Below, piece after piece: positions 8,368-17,079 of a stretch of DNA of 64,000 bases (position 1 is the first letter of the stretch; each line of letters starts with the position of its first letter). This DNA comes from RGIG8497 sp045593265 (GTDB lineage: Bacteria > Bacillota > Clostridia > RGIG6154): positions 1 to 64,000 of the forward strand of contig JAZNWH010000054.1 in assembly GCA_045593265.1 (NCBI GenBank), written 5' to 3'. The position numbers were made by a program, and so were the translations under genes. Below the pieces are notes generated by a model. That model worked only from the letters and a program-made list of their open reading frames with translations, did not search any database and was not told where the DNA came from.

Positions 8368-10074
8368 ATGAATCATGAAATTAAAAATCTCAACGGAAAC
8401 ATTTACGGTGGAAAAGATTTTTATCCTGTAAGAGAAATTTCCACAATCCGTGATATGTTCGACTCAAGCTGTGAAATTTATTCTGAAAAAGAAGTAATTT
8501 TGTATAAGAAAAAACACGGAGAGCCTTATACAGAGGTAAAATACAAGGAATTAAAGGAAGATGTTTATGCCTTGGGAACAGCTTTCATAAAGCATGGTCT
8601 TAAAGGTAAGAGAATTGCAGTAATGGGACCGACACGCTACGAATGGGCTCTTACATATCTTGCAACGGTTTGCGGAACAGGCACTATCGTTCCTATAGAT
8701 AAAGAGCTTCCTGCAGAAGAGGTTGCATATATCAAGTCAGTTTCAGAATTTGATGCGATTGTTCACACAGATAAGGAAACACCCAAGCTTGAAGGTATAA
8801 CAGATGGAGTTTTGGATATCCATATGGACGAAAATGAAGGTCTTACTGTTGCAAAGCTTGTTGCAGAAGGTAAAGAGCTTATCGCGTCTGGTGATACAAG
8901 CTTTATCAATTCTGTTCCTGTACCTGAGGATGTGAATATTATGCTTTTCACATCAGGCACAACAGGACTTGCTAAAGCAGTTATGCTTTCACAGAAGAAT
9001 ATCGCAACAAATCTTATGCAGATGTGTACACTCTTTGATATTAACGAAAAGACAAGATTTTTCTCCGTTCTTCCGATACACCATTCCTATGAATGTACCT
9101 GTGGTTTCCTTTGCGTAATTTACAGAGGTTCTTCTGTTGCATATTGCGAAGGACTTAAATATATCGTTAAGAACTTACAGGAAGCAAAGCCTACTTTATT
9201 CCTCGCAGTTCCGTTAATAGTGGAATCAATTTACCGTCAGGTAATGAAGAATGTTGAAAAGCAGGGCAAAGCAAAAACTGTTAAAATTGCATCAAAGGTT
9301 TCCAACGGACTTTTAAAGGTTGGTATTGATGTAAGAAGAAAGCTTTTTGCACAGATTCACGAAGCGCTCGGCGGCAGACTCGAAACCTTTATTGTTGGTG
9401 CTGCAGCTGCTGACCCCGAGGTTGCAAAGGGATTCCGTGCCTTAGGTATCAATGTAATTCAGGGCTATGGTATGACAGAATGTTCTCCTATCGTTGCTGT
9501 AAACAGAGATTTTTATTTCCGTGATGATTCAGCAGGTCTTCCACCACCTGAAACACAGATTAAAATTGATAAGCCAAACGCAGAGGGCATTGGTGAAATC
9601 CTTGTAAAAAGCGAAAGCGTAATGGTTGGCTACTATAAAAATGAAGAAGCAACTGCAAATGTAATAGTTGATGGTTGGCTCCATACAGGAGATTTAGGTT
9701 ACCTTAAGGATGGCTTTATCTATATCACAGGCAGAGCAAAGGATGTTATCATAACTGCAAATGGTAAGAACGTATTCCCTGAAGAGGTTGAAAGATATCT
9801 TTCAAGAAGCCCATATATTGCTGAATGTATGGTTTACGGTAAGGGAGAGGGAACAAAGCTTGAAGTAAGTGCACACATTTTCCCACAGTTTGACGAAGTG
9901 GAAAAAGCTTTAGGCAAGGACTATACACAAGAAGCAATAAGAAAGCTCCTTGGCGACGAAATAAAAGCAGTAAATGAGCAGATGCCTGCCTACAAGAGAG
10001 TTACTGATTTCGACATCAGAGAAACTGAATTTGTAAAGACAACGACGAGAAAGATTAAAAGACACGCCAATTAA
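8368..10074 (+). CDS. AMP-forming acyl-CoA synthetase (long-chain type)
   Basis: This 568-residue ANL-superfamily ligase activates a carboxylic acid with ATP and loads it on CoA. Visible motifs are the phosphate loop LFTSGTTGLAKAV (about residues 192-204), 'GYGMTECSP', 'GWLHTGDLGY' and the hinge 'GRAKDVIITANGKNV'. The C-terminal catalytic lysine region is KTTTRKIKRH. The open frame begins with TTG at 8350; I use the ATG at 8368 because AAAGGAAA lies about eight bases upstream. It is closely coupled to the response regulator gene and followed by a terminator. The acid substrate is not evident. Confidence 0.85.
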   Translation: MNHEIKNLNGNIYGGKDFYPVREISTIRDMFDSSCEIYSEKEVILYKKKHGEPYTEVKYKELKEDVYALGTAFIKHGLKGKRIAVMGPTRYEWALTYLATVCGTGTIVPIDKELPAEEVAYIKSVSEFDAIVHTDKETPKLEGITDGVLDIHMDENEGLTVAKLVAEGKELIASGDTSFINSVPVPEDVNIMLFTSGTTGLAKAVMLSQKNIATNLMQMCTLFDINEKTRFFSVLPIHHSYECTCGFLCVIYRGSSVAYCEGLKYIVKNLQEAKPTLFLAVPLIVESIYRQVMKNVEKQGKAKTVKIASKVSNGLLKVGIDVRRKLFAQIHEALGGRLETFIVGAAAADPEVAKGFRALGINVIQGYGMTECSPIVAVNRDFYFRDDSAGLPPPETQIKIDKPNAEGIGEILVKSESVMVGYYKNEEATANVIVDGWLHTGDLGYLKDGFIYITGRAKDVIITANGKNVFPEEVERYLSRSPYIAECMVYGKGEGTKLEVSAHIFPQFDEVEKALGKDYTQEAIRKLLGDEIKAVNEQMPAYKRVTDFDIRETEFVKTTTRKIKRHAN

Positions 10075-10098
10075 CAGACACAAAAAAGTTGTTCTACC

Positions 10099-10133
10099 AA
10101 CACCAAAGCTTTTCAGAGCTTTGGTGTTTTTGG
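10099..10133 (+). terminator. Terminator after the acyl-CoA synthetase gene
   Basis: A perfect 12-bp stem (10099-10110 with 10117-10128, loop TTTCAG) is followed by TTTTTGGGTTTT. Confidence 0.8.
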
Positions 10134-10154
10134 GTTTTATTTACGAAAAAAGTC

Positions 10155-10183
10155 TTGACAAAAGAAAAAAACAGAGTTATAAT
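10155..10183 (+). promoter_or_regulatory. Consensus sigma-A promoter of the 32-residue peptide gene
   Basis: TTGACA (10155-10160), 17-base spacer, TATAAT (10178-10183): a full-consensus promoter, implying strong expression. Confidence 0.85.
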
Positions 10184-10213
10184 GTGAAAAAATAAATTGA
10201 GAGGAAAAACAGT

Positions 10214-10312
10214 ATGGCATTAATGTCTGTTGCAATGTTTACATACTTTATCAGCGTAGCCTTTTATTATGGTTATGCTTATTTTGGTATGAAAAAACTG
10301 CAAGCAAGATAA
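10214..10312 (+). CDS. Small single-helix membrane protein (32 residues)
   Basis: A short frame starts at ATG 10214 after GAGAGGAAAAAC and encodes 32 residues, beginning MALMSVAMFTYF and ending FGMKKLQAR. The middle is hydrophobic and aromatic (about residues 5-25) and the tail is basic, so it should be a one-pass membrane peptide with a cytoplasmic C-terminus. It has its own full-consensus sigma-A promoter and its own terminator, which argues strongly that it is a real gene. I do not recognise the family; it could be a small subunit of a membrane complex or a regulatory peptide. Confidence 0.75.
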   Translation: MALMSVAMFTYFISVAFYYGYAYFGMKKLQAR

Positions 10313-10341
10313 AAATTTACTGTTTTTATAAATGTGTATTA

Positions 10342-10379
10342 AAGTCTTACTTGCATTAGTGTAAGTAAGACTTAATTTT
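10342..10379 (+). terminator. Terminator after the small membrane protein gene
   Basis: A perfect 11-bp stem AAGTCTTACTT / AAGTAAGACTT (10342-10352 with 10363-10373) is followed by AATTTTTTG. Confidence 0.8.
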
Positions 10380-10418
10380 TTGATTAAAATTATATTATTA
10401 ATTTTACAGGAGGTAAAT

Positions 10419-11447
10419 ATGAATATGAAATTTGCAAGAAAACTACCAATTCCACAGGACATCAAAGCTATGTATCCTGTAACGGATGAGATAACTGCTT
10501 TAAAGCAGGAAAGAGACGAGGAAATTAAAAAAATATTCAGAGGCGAATCAGATAAGCTTTTGTTAGTTATCGGCCCCTGCTCAGCTGACCACGAGGACAG
10601 CGTTATTGATTACATTTCAAGACTCAGAAAGGTATCGGACAAGGTTAGTGATAAAATTCTTATTGTGCCGAGAATTTATACCAACAAGCCGAGAACTACA
10701 GGTGATGGCTACAAAGGAATGCTTCATCAGCCTGACCCAAATAAAAAAGAAGATATGCTTGAGGGTGTTATTGCTATCAGAAAGCTCCATATCCGTGCAA
10801 TACAGGAAACAGGCTTTACCTGTGCAGATGAAATGCTTTACCCTGAAAATCACAGATACCTTTCAGATTTGCTTTCCTACATTGCGGTAGGTGCCCGTTC
10901 GGTAGAAAATCAACAGCATCGTCTTGTTTCCAGCGGACTTGATGTTCCTGTAGGAATGAAAAACCCCACAGGCGGAGATATTTCGGTAATGATGAATTCA
11001 ATTACTGCGGCACAGCATTGTCATACCTTCATATACAGAGGCTGGGAGGTTGAAAGCGAGGGTAATGAATACGCTCACGCAATACTTCGTGGTTATGTAA
11101 ACAAACACGGACAGAGCTTGCCTAATTATCATTATGAAGATTTAATTCATCTTTGTGAAACCTATGCAAAAACAGACCTTAAAAACCCTGCAGTTATTAT
11201 TGATACAAACCACGCAAACTCAGGAAAGCAGTATAATGAACAGGTAAGAATTGCAAAAGAAGTACTTCACAGCTGCCGCCACAGCAAAGATGTTAAAAAG
11301 CTTGTCAAGGGACTTATGGTTGAAAGCTATATTGAAGACGGAGCACAGAAAACAGGTGAATGTGTTTACGGTAAATCTATAACAGACCCATGCCTTGGCT
11401 GGGAAAAAACTGAAAGACTTATTCTTGACTTGGCTGAATTACTTTAA
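10419..11447 (+). CDS. aroF: 3-deoxy-7-phosphoheptulonate synthase (AroG/AroF type)
   Basis: The first enzyme of the shikimate pathway condenses PEP and erythrose 4-phosphate. The 342-residue protein is of the class I-alpha type, with 'LLVIGPCSADHE', 'VPRIYTNKPRTTGDGYKG', 'VGARSVENQQHR' and 'IDTNHANSGKQY' as active-site segments. The frame is open to 10380, but AGGAGG lies five bases before the ATG at 10419, which settles the start. It is monocistronic. No T-box or trp-type leader is visible, so control is probably by feedback inhibition; which aromatic amino acid inhibits it cannot be told from sequence here. Confidence 0.93.
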   Translation: MNMKFARKLPIPQDIKAMYPVTDEITALKQERDEEIKKIFRGESDKLLLVIGPCSADHEDSVIDYISRLRKVSDKVSDKILIVPRIYTNKPRTTGDGYKGMLHQPDPNKKEDMLEGVIAIRKLHIRAIQETGFTCADEMLYPENHRYLSDLLSYIAVGARSVENQQHRLVSSGLDVPVGMKNPTGGDISVMMNSITAAQHCHTFIYRGWEVESEGNEYAHAILRGYVNKHGQSLPNYHYEDLIHLCETYAKTDLKNPAVIIDTNHANSGKQYNEQVRIAKEVLHSCRHSKDVKKLVKGLMVESYIEDGAQKTGECVYGKSITDPCLGWEKTERLILDLAELL

Positions 11448-11666
11448 TTTATGTAGGTTTATGTAGAACGACCTTTTCAAAATCTGACAAAGAAAAGGGA
11501 AGTTATATTTTTGTGAACGGATTGCAGACAGTACGAGGGTACGGCAATAATCCGTTCACAAAAAAGCAAGCAATACACAAAATTGATGATTATAGTAATT
11601 ATGATCGGCGCAATCAATGTATTGAAGACATAACGCTTGCGGTAGAACGACCTTTTCAAAGTCAAA

Positions 11667-11690
11667 GCCCCCGGCCGAATTGCCGGGGGC
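11667..11690 (-). terminator. GC-rich hairpin, probable minus-strand terminator
   Basis: A perfect 9-bp stem GCCCCCGGC / GCCGGGGGC with loop CGAATT is followed on the minus strand by TTTGACTTTG. It would end the minus-strand transcript that starts near 12090. Confidence 0.55.
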
Positions 11691-12167
11691 ACTAAATTAC
11701 CTTATATATTTAAATTTCAATAAGTTTTTCGGTTAACTCTTTGGTGTATTCCAATAAATAACTTGCGTATACTGTACGCGTCCTGCCACCCGTTTAACCG
11801 TAAACTTAAGAGTCTTTTAATTTAAAACTGAAGTGTCCTTTGGACTGTCCTCCTATACATAATACTTTTAAACTAAAGTTCTTGGCGGACTCTCCTCCTG
11901 TTTGTTTATTTTTTGTCCTATACTGCTAAGATAGAGTTTCCTTTGGCGTATCCTCCGTATTCTTAGATTTTTTTACTTTTTACAAGTTCTAACCAATTAA
12001 ATACTTTCATAGGCATCGCCCTTTCGAAAATGTTTAATTTCTAAAGTCTACCTCGTACATTGGAATCAACCTCTTTCTTCTTTCTTCACCTTCAAGATAA
12101 TATATATGTGTGATAAAAATGTGAAAGAAATGTGAAAGAAAAACGAAAAAAATCATTTTTTCAAACC

Positions 12168-12204
12168 AAAATACACCATATTAGCACAAAATTTGGTGTA
12201 TTTT
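12168..12204 (-). terminator. Terminator after the polyamine transporter operon
   Basis: An 11-bp stem AAAATACACCA / TGGTGTATTTT (12168-12178 with 12194-12204) lies about 120 bases after the potCD stop and is followed on the minus strand by GGTTTGAAAAAATGATTTTTTT. Confidence 0.55.
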
Positions 12205-12320
12205 TGCGTCCATACAAATTGCCCAAAACCTTGAAAAGCCAAAGCCTTGAGCAATTTACACCAAAAGATTAGCACAATATAATTATTTTTTGCACTTTTT
12301 AAGTTTTGTATATTTACGGA

Positions 12321-14186
12321 TTATTCAGCCTTTACTTTAATCCAGAGTTCAGCACAGTATTGCTTTATTTCAGGAGGCTGATATCTGAAAAATTCGTCTT
12401 TTTCATTATCAAGTCTCGGAACGTACGCACTGATACCATCGTATTCTGTCTGGCTTATTTCATTGTAAACAGACTCAACAGGTGAAGAATAGCCGATTTC
12501 TACAGTATTGGCTGTGGCACTTTCTTCGGTGAGCATATAATCAATCCATTTATGGGCAAGGTCCCAGTTTCGACAGTCTTTGGTAATAACCATACCGTCA
12601 ATCCAGAGATTGGTGCCTTCGTCGGGAGCGAAAAATTCAAGATTTTCGTTTTCTGACATAATGTATGCAGCATCACCTGAATAAACGATGGCGATAGCTT
12701 TGTTTCCGTTAATCATACTGTCGATAACTTCATCGCCTACATAAACAGGGTTCATAATGCTTTTTTGTTCAACAAGCCATTCATAGGCATCATAAATTTC
12801 AGCCTTGTTTGTGGTATTAAGGGAATAACCAAGCGCTTTAAGAGCAATCATAAAGGAATCTCTTTCGGAGTTGTACATATAAAGATTGTTCTTATATTTC
12901 GGATTTTTGAGTATTTCCCATCCGTCATTAAGGTCATTTTCGTCAACTATAGTTTTATCATAAAGGATACCTACGCTTCCCCAGAAATAGGGAATTGAAT
13001 AGTTGTTTTCGGGGTCAAAGGGCTTATCAAGAAGATGTGGCATAACCTTAGAAAAATTAGCCAGCTTTGCTTTGTCAATTTTACTTAAAAAGCCTTCTTT
13101 TGAAAGACGTTCAATCATATAATCCGAAGGAATTATAATATCGTATCTTTCACCACTCATAATTTTAGTATACATTGATTCGTTTGAATCAAAGGTTTCG
13201 TAAATAACCTTGCAGTTATTTTCCTGCTCAAATTGTTCAACAAGAGAGTTATCTATATATTCTCCTGCGTTATATACCTTAAGTGTATTTTCTTTAGTGT
13301 TACTTAATATAACACTTAAAACTATCAGCACACAAAGCAAGCCTGATGAAACTATAGTAAATATCTTTTTAACTTTGGGCGAAATACTGTTTTTTAATTT
13401 GATAAACCATTGTTGCTTTTGCACTCTTGGTGCAATGTTAATAATAAATACAGCTACAACAATAACAAGTATAACAATAGTTGAAAGAGCATTGATAGTT
13501 GGATTAATACGTTTTGTTGCGTTATAAACTATCATAGAAATATTTTCAACACCGTTTCCGCTGACAAAGTAGGAAATTACAAAGTCGTCAATCGACATAG
13601 TAAATGCAAGGAGCATACCTGCATAAATGCCGGGTTTTAGCATAGGCACAATAACCTTGATAAGTGCCTGAAATGGTGTTGCACCCAGGTCAAGAGCTGC
13701 ATTTGCCACATTTACATCAAGCTCACGCACTTTAGGATATACACTTGTGATAACATAAGGTGTACAAAAGCAGATATGAGCAAGAAGCATTGTAATATAT
13801 CCCTTTTCAATCTTAAGGGATGTAAAAAGAATCATAAGACCGATTGCTGTTACAATATCGGGATTCATAATAGGAATATTGTTTATGTTCAAAATCCATT
13901 CTTTAAGGAATTTACGGCATTTGGAAAGACCGATAGCAGTAATTGTTCCTAAAACGGTTGCTACGATTGTAGCAATAATCGCAACGGAAACAGATACCCA
14001 CACAGCCGACATAATCTGGGAGTCGTTTATCAATTCCGTGTACCATCTCAGAGAAAAACCTGCAAATTTCGAGAAGGATTTTGATGAATTAAAGGAAAAT
14101 ATCATTGTTATGATAATCGGCACATACAAAAAAGCAAAGCATAAAAGTATGTAAAGACCGGATGATATTTTTGAAAGCTTTTTCAA
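12321..14186 (-). CDS. Fused spermidine/putrescine ABC permease and substrate-binding protein (PotC-PotD)
   Basis: The protein (621 residues) joins two normally separate parts of a polyamine importer. Residues 1 to about 265 form a PotC-type permease with the EAA loop 'ANAALDLGATPFQALIKVIVPML'-like segment. A further membrane helix (about 272-295) then tethers a PotD-type binding domain (from 'LKVYNAGEYID' to the end) outside the membrane, so no separate lipoprotein is needed. Such fusions are known in some Firmicutes. It is the last gene of potA-potB-potCD, 18 bases after potB, and a terminator lies about 120 bases downstream. Confidence 0.88.
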   Translation of the reverse strand: MKKLSKISSGLYILLCFAFLYVPIIITMIFSFNSSKSFSKFAGFSLRWYTELINDSQIMSAVWVSVSVAIIATIVATVLGTITAIGLSKCRKFLKEWILNINNIPIMNPDIVTAIGLMILFTSLKIEKGYITMLLAHICFCTPYVITSVYPKVRELDVNVANAALDLGATPFQALIKVIVPMLKPGIYAGMLLAFTMSIDDFVISYFVSGNGVENISMIVYNATKRINPTINALSTIVILVIVVAVFIINIAPRVQKQQWFIKLKNSISPKVKKIFTIVSSGLLCVLIVLSVILSNTKENTLKVYNAGEYIDNSLVEQFEQENNCKVIYETFDSNESMYTKIMSGERYDIIIPSDYMIERLSKEGFLSKIDKAKLANFSKVMPHLLDKPFDPENNYSIPYFWGSVGILYDKTIVDENDLNDGWEILKNPKYKNNLYMYNSERDSFMIALKALGYSLNTTNKAEIYDAYEWLVEQKSIMNPVYVGDEVIDSMINGNKAIAIVYSGDAAYIMSENENLEFFAPDEGTNLWIDGMVITKDCRNWDLAHKWIDYMLTEESATANTVEIGYSSPVESVYNEISQTEYDGISAYVPRLDNEKDEFFRYQPPEIKQYCAELWIKVKAE

Positions 14187-14204
14187 TTTAAAATCCTCCC
14201 TTCC

Positions 14205-14972
14205 TTATTCTTTGTCAACTTTTTTCATCCAGCGAATGAGAAGCAGGATTATAACAGCAAGAACTAAAGATACAGCACTGCCGAAGTTCCAGTCTCCCCC
14301 CTCGATGAACTGTTTTTCAATAAGGTTACCAATAAGTATATACTGTCCTCCGCCTAAAATCTGTGGTATCATAAATGTGGAAACGGAAAGGAGAAAAACC
14401 ATAATAATACCGTTTATAACACCGGGAATTGACAGCTTGAATATTACTCTTACAAAGGTCTGAAAATGAGTTGCACCTAAATCGTAGGACGCCTCAATAA
14501 GAGATTTATCCATTTTTGACAAAGATGTATGAATAGGTATTACCATAAAGGGCAAAAATTCGCAAATCTGTCCCACCATAACTGCAAAGTCGGTATACAT
14601 AAGTCCCAGTGGCTCTAAAATACTTTTCCAGGCATAAATTCTTATAATCATATTTATCCACATTGGGATAGTAACCAAAAGTATAAGAAAGCTCTGCAAT
14701 TTTTCGGAAAACCGACTTATGATATAAGCAAGGGTATAACCCAGAAAAAAGCAGATTATAACTGTTAAAAGTCCTAATTTAAAGGATTCAACAAACACCT
14801 CAACATAAACCTCATCGGCAAATTTGATGAAGTTATCAAGGGTAAACTGAATATTTAAAAGAGAGTTTCCGCTCTGTGTAAATGCATAAAGGAAAATCAT
14901 AAGGAGCGGAATTACAATAAGCACCACAGACCATATAAGATACGGTCTTATGAGTTTTTTAAAGTAGCCCAT
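14205..14972 (-). CDS. potB: Spermidine/putrescine ABC transporter permease PotB
   Basis: This six-helix permease pairs with the PotC half of the downstream fusion. The EAA motif is visible as 'EASYDLGATHFQTFVRVIFKL'-like residues in the second half. The open frame extends to 15068, but its first 32 codons lie inside an intergenic repeat; starting at ATG 14972 (MGYFKKLIRPYLIW) gives about 255 residues, closer to family length. The ribosome-binding site is poor for this start (AAAGG 17 bases upstream), and the ATG at 14987 is an alternative. It follows potA after a 160-base repeat element. Confidence 0.82.
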   Translation of the reverse strand: MGYFKKLIRPYLIWSVVLIVIPLLMIFLYAFTQSGNSLLNIQFTLDNFIKFADEVYVEVFVESFKLGLLTVIICFFLGYTLAYIISRFSEKLQSFLILLVTIPMWINMIIRIYAWKSILEPLGLMYTDFAVMVGQICEFLPFMVIPIHTSLSKMDKSLIEASYDLGATHFQTFVRVIFKLSIPGVINGIIMVFLLSVSTFMIPQILGGGQYILIGNLIEKQFIEGGDWNFGSAVSLVLAVIILLLIRWMKKVDKE

Positions 14973-14984
14973 AATATAAATATA

Positions 14985-15147
14985 CATAGCCTTTCTGCCT
15001 ACAAATAGTAATGAAACCTTTAGCACCGTATCGTAGGCTGATAAGGCGTTAATGGATATTTTGCCCATGTGCGTTTCGCCTGTGGCGAAAATATCGCACG
15101 GGCTTTTTAAATCGATTAACGTGATTTTTCACGTTAATACTCCTTAT
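14985..15147 (-). repeat. Intra-operon repeat element, copy A
   Basis: This stretch between potA and potB resembles 38418-38605 between the serine hydrolase and uxaB. Shared blocks, in order on the minus strand, are AAGGAG-N-AACGTGA (which includes the last codons of potA), a hairpin GCCCGTGCG...CGCACATGGGC enclosing an inner stem, CTTATCA, CGGATAAG-like and ATTACTATTTGT. The inner stem differs in sequence between copies (TTTCGCC/GGCGAAA here, TTTCTTTGC/GCAAAGAAA there) but is kept as a stem. Confidence 0.7.
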
Positions 15148-16177
15148 ACATTACGTGAATATCTTCAGGACCGAAAATAAGACCTACCGTGCGTCCTGCA
15201 TCGCAGTAATCGGTTGTGTGAATTATATATGTTCTTTCGGAAGTTTCAACACGTATCTCATAATGAACGCCTTTAAATACAATTGATTTAACCACACCTG
15301 TGATTTTTGCGTTTTCAGGAGCAGTAATATCAATATCTTCAGGACGGAGAACAACCTCAACATCTTCATTTGGCTTAAATCCACTGTCAACACACTCGAA
15401 ATCGAACCCATCAAAGGATACAAGGTAGTCATTTTTCATAACACCTTCAACAATGTTTGACTCTCCTACAAATTCTGCAACAAAACGATTTTCAGGCTCG
15501 TTGTAGATATCTGTCGGTGAGCCGATTTGCTCTATATTACCACGGTTTAAAATAACTATGGTGTCGGACATAGATAAAGCTTCTTCCTGATCATGGGTAA
15601 CGAAAATAAAGGTAATACCTACCTCTTTCTGAATTTTTTTCAGTTCGTTCTGCATTTCTTTACGAAGCTTGGCGTCAAGCGCACCCAAAGGTTCATCAAG
15701 GAGAAGAACTTTTGGTTCATTTACCAAAGCACGGGCAATGGCAACACGCTGCTGCTGACCTCCAGAGAGAGAAGTAACATCACGTTTTCCGTAGCCTTCA
15801 AGACCTACAAGCTTTAACATTCTTTCAACCTTTTGCTTTATGATCTCCTTTTCGGTCTTTTTAAGGGTAAGACCGAAAGCCACGTTTTCAAAAACGTTAA
15901 GATGAGGGAAAAGAGCATATTTCTGGAAGACTGTATTAAGCTCTCTTTTGTTAGGTGGAAGATTTGTAATATCTATTCCGTCAAAATAAACACTGCCCTC
16001 CGAGGGTGTATCAAAACCGCCAATAATTCTGAGCATGGTGGTTTTGCCGCAGCCGCTCGGCCCAAGCAGTGTGAAAAATTCATTCTTTTTGATTGACAAA
16101 GTAACGCGGTGAAGTATTTCTTCCACCCCGTCAAAGGTTTTGCTTACGTTTTCAAGACGTATGATTTCGTCGTTCAT
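15134..16177 (-). CDS. potA: Spermidine/putrescine ABC transporter ATP-binding protein
   Basis: The 347-residue ATPase has Walker A GPSGCGKTT (about residues 38-46), the Q-loop, signature LSGGQQQRVAIARAL, Walker B 'VLLLDEPLGALDAK' and a C-terminal TOBE domain (from about residue 270) typical of PotA. It energises uptake of polyamines through PotB and PotCD. AAAGGGG lies 9 bases before the ATG, and a sigma-A promoter lies at 16207-16234. The last codons (MYKEY-stop) contain an AAGGAG that belongs to the repeat element following the gene. Confidence 0.92.
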   Translation of the reverse strand: MNDEIIRLENVSKTFDGVEEILHRVTLSIKKNEFFTLLGPSGCGKTTMLRIIGGFDTPSEGSVYFDGIDITNLPPNKRELNTVFQKYALFPHLNVFENVAFGLTLKKTEKEIIKQKVERMLKLVGLEGYGKRDVTSLSGGQQQRVAIARALVNEPKVLLLDEPLGALDAKLRKEMQNELKKIQKEVGITFIFVTHDQEEALSMSDTIVILNRGNIEQIGSPTDIYNEPENRFVAEFVGESNIVEGVMKNDYLVSFDGFDFECVDSGFKPNEDVEVVLRPEDIDITAPENAKITGVVKSIVFKGVHYEIRVETSERTYIIHTTDYCDAGRTVGLIFGPEDIHVMYKEY

Positions 16178-16206
16178 TTATCAATCCCCTTTCGTTATTT
16201 ATGATA

Positions 16207-16234
16207 ATTATATCATTTTTAGTAAAAAAATCAA
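16207..16234 (-). promoter_or_regulatory. Promoter of the pot operon
   Basis: Minus strand: TTGATT (16234-16229), 16-base spacer, TATAAT (16212-16207), about 30 bases before the potA ATG. Confidence 0.7.
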
Positions 16235-16248
16235 TACTTTTGTAAAAT

Positions 16249-17052
16249 TTATTCTTCCTTGTTTTTGATTAAACGAAGATAGTTGTTAACATGGCCGCCG
16301 AATATAAGAATAAAGGAGCAAATGTACAACCACATCATAAGAACTATGACACCACCGAGGGCTCCGTAAACGATGGAGTAGTCGGCAATTTCACCTACAT
16401 AGAAAGAGAAAATTGTAGACCCTGCGAGGAAAAGAATTTCAGCAATGGCAGCACCCGGAAGAGCTTCGGAAATCTTTATGCGTTTGGCGGGAGCAAACAT
16501 ATAGGTAATGACAAGGTCAACAAGGAAGATAATACCTGCTGCAATAACGGTAAGAAATTCCGAAAAGTAACCAAAACCAAAAAAATCTGCTACAAAACCT
16601 GCAATTACGTTTAAAGTGAATATGGCAACAAAGGATATGACAATCCCCACACCAAAGAGAATTGTTGCAAAGAGAGAAAGGATTCTGTTAATTATAAAAT
16701 TTCTTTTTACAGCATCCTTGTGTCCACGTCTTATGGCATTTTTAACAGTTGTAACTATCATGGAAGCAGACCATATACCGATAACACAGGTAATAAAGGT
16801 CTGCCAGGATTCTCCCGAAAGGCTTTCAAGCTCAAAAAGTATAATGCTGTAGCCCTGAGGCGGGAAAAAGTGGTACAGCATATCCATAATCGCTTCATTG
16901 GATATGGAAAAAAGTGCTGCCAGACGTATTATAAGATACAAAAACGGGAAAAGAGAAAGTATCGAATAAAAGCCTACCTGAGATGAGTAGGCGAAAAGCT
17001 TTTGGCTTGATATATATTTTACAAAATTCACGATTTTTTCTGTAAACTTCAT
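16249..17052 (-). CDS. YihY/BrkB-family inner membrane protein
   Basis: This 267-residue protein of the YihY/virulence-factor BrkB family (long misnamed ribonuclease BN) has six hydrophobic segments and the family-typical 'SSQVGFYSILSLFPFLYLII' start of the first helix region, plus 'YGALGGVIVLMMWLYICSFILIFGG' near the end. The function of the family is not settled. I use ATG 17052 rather than 17079 because AAGGAG precedes it. It lies upstream of potA on the same strand, but the 71-base gap carries a separate pot promoter. Confidence 0.85.
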   Translation of the reverse strand: MKFTEKIVNFVKYISSQKLFAYSSQVGFYSILSLFPFLYLIIRLAALFSISNEAIMDMLYHFFPPQGYSIILFELESLSGESWQTFITCVIGIWSASMIVTTVKNAIRRGHKDAVKRNFIINRILSLFATILFGVGIVISFVAIFTLNVIAGFVADFFGFGYFSEFLTVIAAGIIFLVDLVITYMFAPAKRIKISEALPGAAIAEILFLAGSTIFSFYVGEIADYSIVYGALGGVIVLMMWLYICSFILIFGGHVNNYLRLIKNKEE

Positions 17053-17079
17053 TTTTTTCGCTCCTTGACAATATTTCAC

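Larger units (their letters stand above)
11448..12320. other. 870-base region without a conventional gene; repeats and a minus-strand transcript with mini-ORFs
   Basis: The region contains a 19-bp direct repeat (11463-11481 and 11642-11660), an inverted repeat (11508-11525 with 11544-11564), a GC-rich hairpin (11667-11690) and a minus-strand promoter (TTCACA 12125-12120, 17-base spacer, TATTAT 12102-12097). Downstream of that promoter lie two mini-ORFs with plausible ribosome-binding sites: 12060-12034 (8 codons) and 12010-11963 (15 codons, MKVFNWLELVKSKKI). These are followed by three GGAGGA-led purine-rich segments (near 11956, 11898 and 11853). No known family is recognised. Confidence 0.5.
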
